Shown one piece after another: positions 46,892-55,581 of a stretch of DNA of 64,000 nucleotides. Made by a program: the position numbers and the translations under genes. Below the pieces are notes generated by a model. It saw only the letters and a program-made list of their open reading frames with translations, was not told the origin of the DNA and ran no database searches. The DNA comes from Motilimonas sp. E26 (GTDB lineage Bacteria; Pseudomonadota; Gammaproteobacteria; Enterobacterales; CBDFNC01), in assembly GCF_021278025.1 (NCBI RefSeq), contig NZ_JAIBHJ010000012.1, forward strand, positions 1 through 64,000, read 5' to 3'. How positions within the stretch are numbered: position 1 is the first letter of the stretch; each line of letters begins with the position of its first letter.

Positions 46892-47829
46892 TTTATTGGC
46901 TCCTCATCACCGTTATGAAATACGTTAAACTCGATTTTATGCTCTGCCAACAGGCAATTAATAAGGGTTGATGCGCCTGGGCCGATGCGGTTTTCATCGG
47001 GCACCACTAAGTGCGTCATACTGGTCCTCGATCTGCCTTGTTTTAGTGGCAACATTTGTAATTGCTTTTGTTTGAGCTGCGAGGTAACAAAGTGTTTTGG
47101 AAACCAAGCAAAGCCGATGCCTTGACTGACCAAACTGACCGCTTCGTGAAAATTACTGACGGTTAAGCGCTGCTCTGATCTCAGCCAGCCTAAACTCTCA
47201 TCAGGAGTGGTCGAGGTGTCTTTGATCACGACTTGTAATGCTTGCATCAGCTCTTTTACATCAACGCTGGATTGTTGGCTTAAAGGATGATCTGGACTGA
47301 TGCAGGGAACCAAGTGAACGTTAAAAAGAGGCTGGCCAAGGTAGCCCTTAGGTAACTGGCCTGTAATCACAATATCAGCCTGTTTGTTGATGATCGCATC
47401 GCGGGTGCCAGTGATAACTGAATCGAGCAATTTAATACGGCTGCCACGGCTTTGTGGTAAAAAAGCCTGCAGCGCACGATATAAACGTTCTCTGGGGTAA
47501 ATTATCTCAGCATATAAGGTGATTTCAGGCTCCCAACCTTGGCACAAATTATCCGCCAGTTGCTCTAATTCAAATGCACTTTGGGTTAACAGCCGAGAGC
47601 GGCGCAGCATGACTTCGCCAGCATTCGTTAAGTAGGCTTTGCGGCCCCTTACTTCAAGTAGCGCCACGCCCATTTGATGCTGCAATTTGGTCACCGCATG
47701 GTTGAGAGAAGACTGGCTCTTATTTAATGCCTCTGCAGCCCTGCTATAGCCGCCATGATCCACCACGGCTTGTAAAATACGCCATTGTTCGAGGGTGGCT
47801 TTTAAGCGCTTATTGGTTGGATCTTGCAT
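46888..47829 (-). CDS. LysR-family regulator of the pxpABC operon
   Basis: 313 residues with an N-terminal winged HTH at about 10-70 (LEQWRILQAVVDHGGYSRAAEALNKSQSSLNHAV) and a periplasmic-binding-protein-like effector domain. It is the gene before pxpA with overlapping stop and start, unusual for LysR genes, which usually diverge from targets. That coupling suggests it controls pxpABC and possibly senses 5-oxoproline; this is inference. Confidence 0.85.
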   Translation of the reverse strand: MQDPTNKRLKATLEQWRILQAVVDHGGYSRAAEALNKSQSSLNHAVTKLQHQMGVALLEVRGRKAYLTNAGEVMLRRSRLLTQSAFELEQLADNLCQGWEPEITLYAEIIYPRERLYRALQAFLPQSRGSRIKLLDSVITGTRDAIINKQADIVITGQLPKGYLGQPLFNVHLVPCISPDHPLSQQSSVDVKELMQALQVVIKDTSTTPDESLGWLRSEQRLTVSNFHEAVSLVSQGIGFAWFPKHFVTSQLKQKQLQMLPLKQGRSRTSMTHLVVPDENRIGPGASTLINCLLAEHKIEFNVFHNGDEEPIK

Positions 47830-47846
47830 TCAGACTCCGGAATAAA

Positions 47847-48581
47847 TTACTGTGCGTTCAAGCTTTGGCCATTGACCGCTGAACTATCCGACCCCATTAA
47901 GTATAGGTAAGTTGGCATGATATCCGCCGGGCGCTTAAGTAAATCTGCATCTTCTGCTGGGTAGGCTTTTGAACGCATGGGGGTGTGAGTGGCGCCTGGG
48001 TTAATGCAGTTGGCACGCACATGGCTGCCATCAAGCTCACTGGCTAAGGTTTGCATCATGCCTTCGGTGGCAAATTTTGAAATAGCGTACACGCCCCAGT
48101 ACGCTCGCCCCTGTCTGCCCACACTTGAGCTAGTGAAAATAATGGAAGCGGCTGTTGCTTCTTTTAGCACAGGTAATAAATGTTTAGTCATTAAAAACTG
48201 ACACTTTACATTTACTTGCATTACTTCATCCCACATATCTTGGCCGATTTGATGAAATGGGCCAAGTACGCCAAGTGCGCCTGCATTATGAACTAAACCG
48301 TCGAGGTGGCCAAATTGTCCCGCAATGGTTTCAGCCATGTCTTGATAGTGCTGTTCGGTGGCGCCTTTTAAATCCATTGGAATGATTGCTGGCTGAGGTG
48401 CGCCAAGGGCTTCAATTTCGTCATATACGGCTTCTAATTTTGCTACGGTACGGCCTAACAAAATTACCCGTGCCCCATGTTTGGCATAAGTCAGCGCAAT
48501 TTCTTTACCAATGCCAGAGCCTGCTCCGGTGACAAGTATGGTTTTGTTTGCTAATAAGTCTTGTGGGGCTTGATATTCCAA
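47847..48581 (-). CDS. yciK: YciK-family short-chain dehydrogenase
   Basis: 244-residue SDR oxidoreductase. Cofactor loop TGAGSGIGKEIA near residue 20, HNAGALG around 93-99, catalytic serine in IIFTSSSVG, YxxxK as YAISK. The substrate is unknown. It diverges from sohB, a neighbourhood also present in E. coli. The LysR gene follows after 17 bases, so it may share the pxp transcript. Confidence 0.92.
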   Translation of the reverse strand: MEYQAPQDLLANKTILVTGAGSGIGKEIALTYAKHGARVILLGRTVAKLEAVYDEIEALGAPQPAIIPMDLKGATEQHYQDMAETIAGQFGHLDGLVHNAGALGVLGPFHQIGQDMWDEVMQVNVKCQFLMTKHLLPVLKEATAASIIFTSSSVGRQGRAYWGVYAISKFATEGMMQTLASELDGSHVRANCINPGATHTPMRSKAYPAEDADLLKRPADIMPTYLYLMGSDSSAVNGQSLNAQ

Positions 48582-48708
48582 GGTGCGTTCTCCTGCAAAA
48601 TTTTGTGCAAATTCTAACGTCTTCCCTTGGTTTTTGCTATGCTGGCGCGTTATATGTTCGCATAATGCGCGCTGCGTTTAACCTGTGCTTGTAAATAGGA
48701 GTGATAGA

Positions 48709-49758
48709 TTGGAATTTTTATACGAATACGGACTTTTCTTCGCGAAAACCCTGACCTTTGTGGCAGCCATTTTGGCCATTATCGTCACCGCTGTGGTGTT
48801 GGCGGCGAAACAAAAAGCGCAAAAAGGTGAGTTGTTGATCACCGATTTATCCGAGCAGTTAAACAACAATCAACAGCATTTTGAAGAGCAACTGTTATCA
48901 GAAGATGAGCTAAAGGCAAAACAAAAGGCTGAGAAAAAAGCAGCCAAAGCCGCGAAAAAAGCGGCCAAAAAATCGCCGACCGAACCAGAAGCAGATGTTA
49001 AGAACAAATTATATGTTGTGGACTTCAAAGGCAGTATTGATGCCAAAGAGGTGTCGTCGCTGCGTGAAGAGGTGACGGCGATTTTGGGCGTGGTTCAGCC
49101 TAATGATGAAGTGCTGGTTCGACTTGAAAGTGGCGGCGGCATGGTACACGGTTATGGTTTAGCATCATCGCAATTACAACGTTTACGTGCACAAGGGGTT
49201 AACTTAACCGTATCAGTGGACAAAGTAGCAGCCAGTGGCGGTTATATGATGGCTTGTGTGGCTCCCAAAATTATTGCCGCGCCCTTTGCGATTATTGGCT
49301 CCATTGGTGTTATCGCACAAATTCCTAACTTTAACCGCCTGCTAAAAAAACACGATGTCGACTTTGAGCAAATGACCGCGGGTGAATTTAAGCGTACCGT
49401 GACCATGTTTGGCGAAAACACCGAAAAGGGTAAAGAAAAATTCCAACAAGAGTTAGAAGAAACCCATGTGTTGTTTAAAGAATTTGTCAGTGAAAACCGC
49501 CCGCAACTGGATATCAACAAGGTTGCCACCGGCGAGCATTGGTATGGTAGCCAAGCCTTTTCGCTAAACTTGATTGATAAAGTGCAAACCAGTGATGATT
49601 ATTTACTGCAACAGAATGAGACAAAAACAGTCATCGCAGTGCGTTATGCAGTGAAGAAAAAATTAGCGGACAAAATTGCTCATGCTGCGTCATTAGCATT
49701 TGAACGCTGTCTAATGAAACTATGGCAGCAAGGCAAAGGACCGTTTATCAATAGCTAA
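48709..49758 (+). CDS. sohB: Inner-membrane signal-peptide-peptidase-like protease SohB
   Basis: 349 residues from TTG 48709, which has AGGAG seven bases before and gives the family N-terminus LEFLYEYGLFFAKTLTF; the ATG at 48685 lies upstream of that signal. One membrane helix, an Ala/Lys-rich linker (about 70-100), then an S49 peptidase domain with the nucleophile in VDKVAASGGYMMACVA and the lysine in the GEFKRTVTMFGENTEKGKEKF region. Role: degradation of membrane or periplasmic peptides. Confidence 0.92.
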   Translation: MEFLYEYGLFFAKTLTFVAAILAIIVTAVVLAAKQKAQKGELLITDLSEQLNNNQQHFEEQLLSEDELKAKQKAEKKAAKAAKKAAKKSPTEPEADVKNKLYVVDFKGSIDAKEVSSLREEVTAILGVVQPNDEVLVRLESGGGMVHGYGLASSQLQRLRAQGVNLTVSVDKVAASGGYMMACVAPKIIAAPFAIIGSIGVIAQIPNFNRLLKKHDVDFEQMTAGEFKRTVTMFGENTEKGKEKFQQELEETHVLFKEFVSENRPQLDINKVATGEHWYGSQAFSLNLIDKVQTSDDYLLQQNETKTVIAVRYAVKKKLADKIAHAASLAFERCLMKLWQQGKGPFINS

Positions 49759-49805
49759 AAAGCGATTGCACCTTGAGTGTGGACAATTGATAGTTGATTG
49801 AATGT

Positions 49806-49840
49806 AAGGGCTGTACTTAAACGTGCAGCCCTTTTAGTTT
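49806..49840 (+). terminator. Terminator after sohB
   Basis: AAGGGCTG and CAGCCCTT with a 12-base loop followed by TTAGTTT, about 50 bases past the stop. Confidence 0.75.
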
Positions 49841-49979
49841 CGAGGCGTTGTGCTTGCGGCCTTTGTCGGGGCGGCAGTAATGGCGTAATCTCTTTTCTGA
49901 TTTGAGTTAGCTTTGGCCGAATGATCGAAAGGGACTTCACTCAACATCTTGATAACTTTCAAGTTGATTGGGTATAAGC

Positions 49980-50846
49980 TTACAAAACTAACTTCTGTTT
50001 GGCATAGTTAACAAATTGCTCGATTGATTGAGTGACTCGAGCAGGATCCCACACCAAATAAATCCCCCAACTGGTGTCTTGTTCAAAGGGAATAACCGCT
50101 ATTTCGTCAGAATATTGCAAAATCGATTTTTTCGGCAAGATAGACACGCCAACATCTGAAATGACCAATGTCAGGATGGTCTCTATATCGGTTGCGATAT
50201 GGTTGGTACGAAAATCACGCCCTGCCAATATCGCCTTGGTCTGATTAATCATTTCTGATTTATCAGTTTGCTTAAGCATTAATAAATCGTATTTATCAAG
50301 ATAATCTTGGATTTTTTCGCCTTGGTAAAGGTGCTTAGAAACCACTAATACAAACTCATCGGAAGAGACTTTAACACGCTTAAGATTTAGGTTTTTTGGC
50401 GCGCGCATAAAAGCGAGATCAAGTAAGCCCATCACCAGCTGTTCTTCTTGTATATGGGAGGCTAAATCGAGCAAAGATAAATGAATGCTAGTGTGCTGTG
50501 CCTTGAATTCTCTAATAATGCTGGGTAAAAAATCATTACTGGATTTGCCAAAGCCGATTTGCAGTGCCCCCACGTTACTGACAACTACTTGCTGGATATA
50601 GCGTTCCACCTTATCAATATGCTTATTCAGATTAGTGATTTCACTGATGATGAGCTCCCCTTGATACGACAGCATCGCGCCATTAGGTGTTCGAATAAAC
50701 ATTTCAACGCCGTACAGATCCTCGAAGTTTTTAATCTGTTTTGACAGAGCTGGTTGTGAAATACATAACTGTTGGGCAGCAGCTCTAAAGCTTTTCGCTT
50801 TAGCTAGTGCTTCGATCGCTTGCAAATGTTTAAGACTAACCTTCAT
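49980..50846 (-). CDS. LysR-family transcriptional regulator
   Basis: 288 residues. The HTH is at about 3-62 (LKHLQAIEALAKAKSFRAAAQQLCISQPALSKQI). The effector domain has VGALQIGFGKSSNDFLPSIIREF and LLDLAFMRAPKNLNLKRV. It diverges from a 78-residue ORF and a HAD phosphatase gene, which are its likely targets. Repeated TTATCACT sites lie between them and begin nine bases before its own start codon. Confidence 0.88.
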   Translation of the reverse strand: MKVSLKHLQAIEALAKAKSFRAAAQQLCISQPALSKQIKNFEDLYGVEMFIRTPNGAMLSYQGELIISEITNLNKHIDKVERYIQQVVVSNVGALQIGFGKSSNDFLPSIIREFKAQHTSIHLSLLDLASHIQEEQLVMGLLDLAFMRAPKNLNLKRVKVSSDEFVLVVSKHLYQGEKIQDYLDKYDLLMLKQTDKSEMINQTKAILAGRDFRTNHIATDIETILTLVISDVGVSILPKKSILQYSDEIAVIPFEQDTSWGIYLVWDPARVTQSIEQFVNYAKQKLVL

Positions 50847-50854
50847 AACAATAA

Positions 50855-50938
50855 GTTATCACTGCTAATTTTATTTCAATATACGTTATCACTGGGTTAG
50901 TTAAAATGCTAAGTATACTTAATCAACCAGAGTGATAA
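50855..50938. promoter_or_regulatory. Candidate LysR operator: phased TTATCACT repeats
   Basis: GTTATCACTG occurs at 50855-50864 and again at 50885-50894, exactly 30 bases apart; an inverted AGTGATAA lies at 50931-50938. Thirty bases is close to three helical turns, so dimers could sit on the same DNA face. The array fills the divergent gap between the LysR gene and its likely targets. Confidence 0.55.
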
Positions 50939-50943
50939 TCGTT

Positions 50944-51168
50944 ATGGAGTTTTGCATCTTAGCTAAAGGGGATGTGCTAGTTGTTGAAGACATCGCTAAA
51001 ACTGAAACGGCAGAAATTATACTGGCTTTGTTTAAACAGGGGTTTGTATTAGCCCCCATTTTGATTGAAGCCAACAATGCTGAAAATGCACGCCTAGTTT
51101 TTATTAATCGTTTTCAATGGCGAGAGTTGGGCGAGGCGATGGCCAATAGACAGTTTCTAAAGGGATAA
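50944..51168 (+). CDS. Small protein upstream of the HAD phosphatase, unknown
   Basis: 74 residues from ATG 50944 (MEFCILAKGDVLVVEDIAK); GTG at 50932 would add four. No strong ribosome binding site for either. Compact alpha/beta composition with no membrane part and one cysteine. It ends seven bases before the HAD gene on the same strand. I recognise no family; it might bind a metabolite shared with the phosphatase. Confidence 0.55.
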   Translation: MEFCILAKGDVLVVEDIAKTETAEIILALFKQGFVLAPILIEANNAENARLVFINRFQWRELGEAMANRQFLKG

Positions 51169-51175
51169 TGCGATT

Positions 51176-51814
51176 ATGATGTTTAAAGAAGAATTTTTTC
51201 TGTTTGATCTTGATGGTACGTTAGTCAATACCACCAACGTTGTTGAAACCGCATGGAGCGAATGGTGCAATCGGGTAAACCTAAATCCTGCAGAGGTGAT
51301 CGCTTGCTGCCATGGGGTGAGGGGACAAGACATTATCCCAAGGTTTCTGCCAAACGCTGATTTAGAGGCTGAGCTAAGTTGGTTAGATGCCAGAGAGCTT
51401 GAATTATCAACCCTCTGCACAGAAATTACGGGTGCTAAAGCATTATTGCTAGCATTACCGAGGCAAAACTGGGCCATAGTGACATCCTCAAGTAAACAGC
51501 TTGCTCTCAAAAAGCTTCAGGTTTGTGGTCTGCCTATTCCTGAATTATTGGTGACTGCTGAACAATGCCACAAGGGTAAACCGGATCCAGAGCCTTACTT
51601 GATCGCCATTGATAAGTTAAACACAAGGGCGGCGCAATGTATCGTGTTTGAAGATGCTGCTGCAGGTATTACCAGCGCAGTGCAAGCCGGTTGCCAAGTT
51701 ATTCGGGTTGGCTCCCCGCTGATTAAAGATGAACACACGGTCAGCCAAATTAAAGACTATAGCGGTGTATTTTTTAATGGTTTATTAAATATAAAAGGTA
51801 ACGACAAAGTGTAA
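51176..51814 (+). CDS. HAD-superfamily sugar phosphatase-like hydrolase
   Basis: 212-residue HAD subfamily IA phosphatase: motif I FDLDGTLVN (nucleophile D10, acid D12), a helical cap, motif II VTSSS, motif III KGKPDPEPY and motif IV FEDAAAGI. It resembles the YfbT/HxpA sugar-phosphate phosphatases. The exact substrate cannot be told. It follows the 74-residue ORF and diverges from the LysR regulator. Confidence 0.85.
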   Translation: MMFKEEFFLFDLDGTLVNTTNVVETAWSEWCNRVNLNPAEVIACCHGVRGQDIIPRFLPNADLEAELSWLDARELELSTLCTEITGAKALLLALPRQNWAIVTSSSKQLALKKLQVCGLPIPELLVTAEQCHKGKPDPEPYLIAIDKLNTRAAQCIVFEDAAAGITSAVQAGCQVIRVGSPLIKDEHTVSQIKDYSGVFFNGLLNIKGNDKV

Positions 51815-51946
51815 GTTAGCTTTGGCCGTTAAGTCGGTATGGCCAATGAGATGAAATAAAACCCACTTCTGCGAAAGATTTTCATTTTACCATAGGTTAA
51901 TTGCATCACTGAGCCAAAAAACATAATCGCTTTTTAGTTCTAAAGC

Positions 51947-51971
51947 GGGTTAGCCGCAAAACGGCTAGCCC
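51947..51971. terminator. Hairpin between convergent HAD and cnoX genes
   Basis: GGGTTAGCCG and CGGCTAGCCC stem with a five-base loop (one mismatch). It is very stable but lacks a clear T-run on either side, so it is only a probable bidirectional terminator. Confidence 0.5.
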
Positions 51972-51988
51972 ATTTCTGGCATCCCAAA

Positions 51989-52837
51989 CTAATACAACAA
52001 ACTATACAGCTTGCGGCGATAGCTACTGACTGCGGGGTCGCTTGAATGCGTGGCTAAAATATCCATAAAGGTTTGTTTTACTTTGCCGTCTTGTGCATTC
52101 ATGTCGGTTGATAAAAGCGGGAACAGCAGTGCCAGCGCTTCTTCAATCCGATTTACTTGGCTGTATTGCACCGCCAAGTTGTAATGTAGTTCAGGCGAAG
52201 GCTGCTCGGCTATTTGCGCTTCTAACGCGCGAATTTCTGGTGTGTCAGCAGCTTGTTTGGCTAATTCTATCTGCGCCACCACGGCGTGATACAGCGGATC
52301 TTGATCAACCAGTTTGATTTTTTCAATTAGCGCTTGCGCCTCGGTGATATGGCCTAATTCAATATGGGCTTTGGCTAAGGTAATTTGCGCAACAGCCAGC
52401 TCAGGTTTGAGAGTGAGTACTTGTTTTAACGCCGTTAACGCGCCGCTGAAATCCTGCTGTTCAATTAATGCTTGGCCTTGTTGCAGCAATAAATCGGCCT
52501 CGTCTGGCAAATGTTTACTCAAAATATCTCTGATCGCGGCTTCGTCTTGATTACCGGCAAAGCCATCTGCGGGTTGACCATTAACAAACATCGCAGTGGT
52601 TGGCAGTGCCTGCACGCCAAATTGCATTGCGATGGCTTGGTCTTGCTCGCAGTTTATTTTGGCCAGCACAAATTGCTCTGAAAACTCATTAGCGAGTTTT
52701 TCCAAGGTGGCTAATAAATCCATCGATTCTTGATGGCTAGGCGCCCAAAACGTCACCATTACCGGTTGGCTTTGCGAGCCCTCTAAAATAACAGCCTGAA
52801 AATTGTCGAGTGAGACATCGATAATATTTGATTGCAT
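51989..52837 (-). CDS. cnoX: Chaperedoxin CnoX (YbbN)
   Basis: 282 residues: an N-terminal thioredoxin fold (about 1-110) and a C-terminal TPR domain (KQAADTPEIRALEAQIAEQP; final SSYRRKLYSLLY), the CnoX layout. Start at 52837 with GGGGAG seven bases before. E. coli CnoX has an SxxC active-site remnant with Cys38 and a second Cys63 that traps oxidised substrates. Here residue 38 is Ser (FWAPSHQESMDL) and only C63 (AKINCEQDQ) remains. In E. coli it hands clients to GroEL after bleach stress. Confidence 0.92.
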   Translation of the reverse strand: MQSNIIDVSLDNFQAVILEGSQSQPVMVTFWAPSHQESMDLLATLEKLANEFSEQFVLAKINCEQDQAIAMQFGVQALPTTAMFVNGQPADGFAGNQDEAAIRDILSKHLPDEADLLLQQGQALIEQQDFSGALTALKQVLTLKPELAVAQITLAKAHIELGHITEAQALIEKIKLVDQDPLYHAVVAQIELAKQAADTPEIRALEAQIAEQPSPELHYNLAVQYSQVNRIEEALALLFPLLSTDMNAQDGKVKQTFMDILATHSSDPAVSSYRRKLYSLLY

Positions 52838-53042
52838 GTGCAACTCCCCAAAGATAATTGCTTATATAGTGGGTACGAATACAAAGAAAAACAAGCAGGT
52901 AACAGATCACAAAAGTGCTTCTGTGACGCAGATAAAACGAAAAAGAAATTGCTAATGATATTGATTCGCAATAGCATTGGTTTTTTGGGTGTCAGTTGGC
53001 ACGGCTTATTTTGTATTTATCGAGTGTATACAGGAGTGGAGA

Positions 53043-53900
53043 ATGAGTGAGTTATCTTCAACGCGGCCTTTGTTGCAAGTAAGAGACTTGGAAGTCGATT
53101 ACTTGACCTCAGACGGGGCGTTTCAAGCAGTAAAAAAAGTCAGTTTTGATATTGCAGCAGGAGAAGTGTTTGGCTTAGCGGGTGAGTCGGGTTGCGGTAA
53201 AAGCACCATTGCCTTTGCGGTGACTCGTTTGCATAAGCCACCAGCGTTAATCAGTGGCGGCGAGATTATTTTTGACGGCACCGATGTGGTCAAATTAACT
53301 GAGCATCAACTGCGTGACTTTCGCTGGACGCAAATAGCCATGGTGTTTCAAAGTGCCATGAACTCATTAAACCCTGTATTGCGCCTTGAAGAGCAGTTTT
53401 GTGATGTGATCATGACCCATAGCAATATGACACGTGTTGAGGCCATCAAGCGTGCTGAACAGCTGCTTGATATTGTGAAAATTCCGCGTGAGCGTTTGCG
53501 AGATTACCCGCATCAATTTAGTGGTGGAATGCGTCAGCGCTTAGTGATTGCTATTTGTTTGGCCCTAAATGCCAAGCTCATTGTGATGGATGAGCCAACT
53601 ACGGCGTTAGATGTGGTGGTACAGCGCGAAATTTTGCAGCAAATTTATCATTTAAAAGAAGAATTCGGATTTTCTATATTATTTATTACCCATGATTTGA
53701 GCTTGATGACGCAGTTTTGTGACCGCATAGGTGTGATGTATCAAGGTGAGTTGGTGGAAGTAAACGAGTCACAACAAATCCGCCATCATCCGCAGCACCC
53801 TTATACCCAAAAGCTATGGTCTGCTTTTCCTTCTATTCATGAAGGTCGCAAGCATTATCAGCCAGCTGCTGACTTCACGCCCGAACTGATCCAATTATAA
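53043..53900 (+). CDS. Oligopeptide-type ABC transporter ATPase (DppD/OppD-like)
   Basis: 285 residues from ATG 53043 with GGAG upstream; the longer frame adds 22 unrelated residues. Walker A GESGCGKSTIAFA, signature FSGGMRQRLVIAI, Walker B LIVMDEPTTALD. The C-terminal region lacks the usual cysteine cluster seen in SapD. It forms a pair with the next gene, but no permease or binding protein is nearby. A chito-oligosaccharide or peptide role is possible and unproven. Confidence 0.88.
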   Translation: MSELSSTRPLLQVRDLEVDYLTSDGAFQAVKKVSFDIAAGEVFGLAGESGCGKSTIAFAVTRLHKPPALISGGEIIFDGTDVVKLTEHQLRDFRWTQIAMVFQSAMNSLNPVLRLEEQFCDVIMTHSNMTRVEAIKRAEQLLDIVKIPRERLRDYPHQFSGGMRQRLVIAICLALNAKLIVMDEPTTALDVVVQREILQQIYHLKEEFGFSILFITHDLSLMTQFCDRIGVMYQGELVEVNESQQIRHHPQHPYTQKLWSAFPSIHEGRKHYQPAADFTPELIQL

Positions 53901-53911
53901 GGAAGATAATC

Positions 53912-54844
53912 ATGGATAATACCCCTATTTTAGAATTGCGTAATGTGGTGAAAGATTTCACCACGGGTGGTGGTTTTGCTAAATCAGACCTATTTCGCGC
54001 CCTCAATGACGTGTCATTTTCTATTCACAAGGGCAAGGCGTTAGCGCTGGTGGGCGAGTCAGGCTGTGGTAAAAGTACTTGCGCGCGTTTGATCACTAAA
54101 ATATATGAGCCCACTCAAGGACAAATTTTATTTCGTGGTAAAGACATCGCTGACATTAAAGGCCGCCAAGAAGTATTAAATTACCGTAAAAGCGTGCAAA
54201 TGATTTTCCAAGACCCATTTGGCTCACTCAATCCTACTCACACTATTTATCATCATTTAGCGCGCCCCTTGCTACTACACCGTATGTGTGAAAACGATAA
54301 GACTAAACTACGCGACCGTGTGCACGAGTTACTTGAGATGGTAGAGCTGCCAGCACTGACAGCCGAGAAGTTTCCTCATGAGCTCAGTGGCGGCCAACGT
54401 CAGCGCGTAAATATGGCTAAGACTTTAGCGGTTGGGGCTGACTTGGTATTGGCCGATGAGCCAACGTCGATGTTAGACGTGTCAATCCGTATTGGCGTAC
54501 TAGACTTAATGCAGCGAATGAAAAAAGAGTTTAATTTGGGCTTTTTATACATCACTCATGACTTGGCGACCGCCCATTACATCGCCGAAGAGACGGCGGT
54601 GATGTACCAAGGTCAAATTGTAGAGTGGGGCGATACCACGGAAGTGATTAATAATCCGCAGCATCCTTATACGCAGCTGTTGATCTCCGCCGTACCAGAC
54701 CCCGATGTGCGTTTTGCTGATGTGGTGAAAGGTGATGAAGATTACTCCTCTCACGCGCAGCATATTCGTAATTTGAGCAGCGCCAAAGTAAACCAAATAA
54801 AACGAGTGAATCAGAACCACTACGTTAGGTTATTGGCTGGGTGA
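53912..54844 (+). CDS. Oligopeptide-type ABC transporter ATPase (DppF/OppF-like)
   Basis: 310 residues: Walker A GESGCGKSTCARL, LSGGQRQRVNMAKTLAVG, Walker B LVLADEPTSMLD. Eleven bases after its partner and seven bases before the helical-repeat protein. Together the two ATPases should energise a permease pair encoded elsewhere. Confidence 0.88.
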   Translation: MDNTPILELRNVVKDFTTGGGFAKSDLFRALNDVSFSIHKGKALALVGESGCGKSTCARLITKIYEPTQGQILFRGKDIADIKGRQEVLNYRKSVQMIFQDPFGSLNPTHTIYHHLARPLLLHRMCENDKTKLRDRVHELLEMVELPALTAEKFPHELSGGQRQRVNMAKTLAVGADLVLADEPTSMLDVSIRIGVLDLMQRMKKEFNLGFLYITHDLATAHYIAEETAVMYQGQIVEWGDTTEVINNPQHPYTQLLISAVPDPDVRFADVVKGDEDYSSHAQHIRNLSSAKVNQIKRVNQNHYVRLLAG

Positions 54845-54851
54845 GGTAGGT

Positions 54852-55373
54852 ATGGCAGCATTTTCATTAGACTTATGGCAAACCTTGTCGGCACAGGGGC
54901 AACATTATTTACGTGAAGGCGATACGCGCCAAGCTGAAATTTTCTATAAGCTGGCGCTAGCAGAAGCGCAAAAGCTAATTGATGATTTATCCCTGAGTGC
55001 GGAATATGAGCACAGTGCCCGTTTATACATGACGGCCTGCCATAACTTAGTTAACACCTGTAAAGGCAAAGGTGATGTCGATACCGAACATTATTATTTG
55101 CAGCTGGCTCATGCCCAGCTACAGCAATTTGCTGATAATAAAGCGCTCACTGAGCTGACGCGGGTGACGAGCCTAAAAATGTTAGATGTGACCTTAGTGG
55201 GATTGCTTGAGTTTCACCAGCAACACCAAGATCAACATTGGCAGGTGTTGTCGGACGCTTTAGTTGATGAGCATGTGGCTTATATGGCCAAACATCAAAA
55301 TAAAAACTTATCGCCAAACTGTGAACAATGTGAAGGCTGCCAACATCACCCCAGTAATGTAACACTGCATTAA
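54852..55373 (+). CDS. Helical-repeat (TPR-like) protein, unknown
   Basis: 173 residues, all helical by composition, with TPR-like spacing (YLREGDTRQAEIFYKLALAEAQ; ARLYMTACHNLVNTCKGKGD; EHYYLQLAHAQLQQFADNKA). The C-terminus has CEQCEGCQHH, three cysteines plus histidines, which may bind metal. It starts seven bases after the second ATPase and probably shares its operon. I recognise no named family with confidence. Confidence 0.65.
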   Translation: MAAFSLDLWQTLSAQGQHYLREGDTRQAEIFYKLALAEAQKLIDDLSLSAEYEHSARLYMTACHNLVNTCKGKGDVDTEHYYLQLAHAQLQQFADNKALTELTRVTSLKMLDVTLVGLLEFHQQHQDQHWQVLSDALVDEHVAYMAKHQNKNLSPNCEQCEGCQHHPSNVTLH

Positions 55374-55390
55374 TATCACCTCTTAAATAG

Positions 55391-55418
55391 CGCTCTTTTC
55401 TGTCAATGTTAAAGAGCG
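55391..55418 (+). terminator. Weak terminator-like hairpin after the ABC ATPase operon
   Basis: CGCTCTTT and AAAGAGCG with a 12-base loop, followed by TAATAATATTTT rather than a clean T-run. Confidence 0.4.
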
Positions 55419-55513
55419 TAATAATATTTTACCTTTTTAACTTATCGAATTTATCGATTTAGCTGAAAAAAATAGCCTTTTTATGGATCCATATTTTGTT
55501 TTTTACATTTTAT

Positions 55514-55569
55514 TTAGTTAGTTAGTAGCTTTGCTTGCTATAACTAACTAAGGTAAAAAATTAGTTAGT
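55514..55569 (+). other. Competing inverted repeats in the chemoreceptor leader
   Basis: TTAGTTAGTTAGT (55514-55526), ACTAACTAA (55543-55551) and TTAGTTAGT (55561-55569). The middle element can pair with either neighbour; pairing with the last gives a nine-base perfect stem beside the GGA ribosome signal, 13 bases before the ATG. It could tune translation. Confidence 0.45.
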
Positions 55570-55581
55570 GGACTTAGATTA

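Noticed and set aside
49755-49940. 61-codon minus-strand frame after sohB
   Set aside because: It overlaps the sohB terminator, has no ribosome signal and is rich in Arg/Pro by chance reading.
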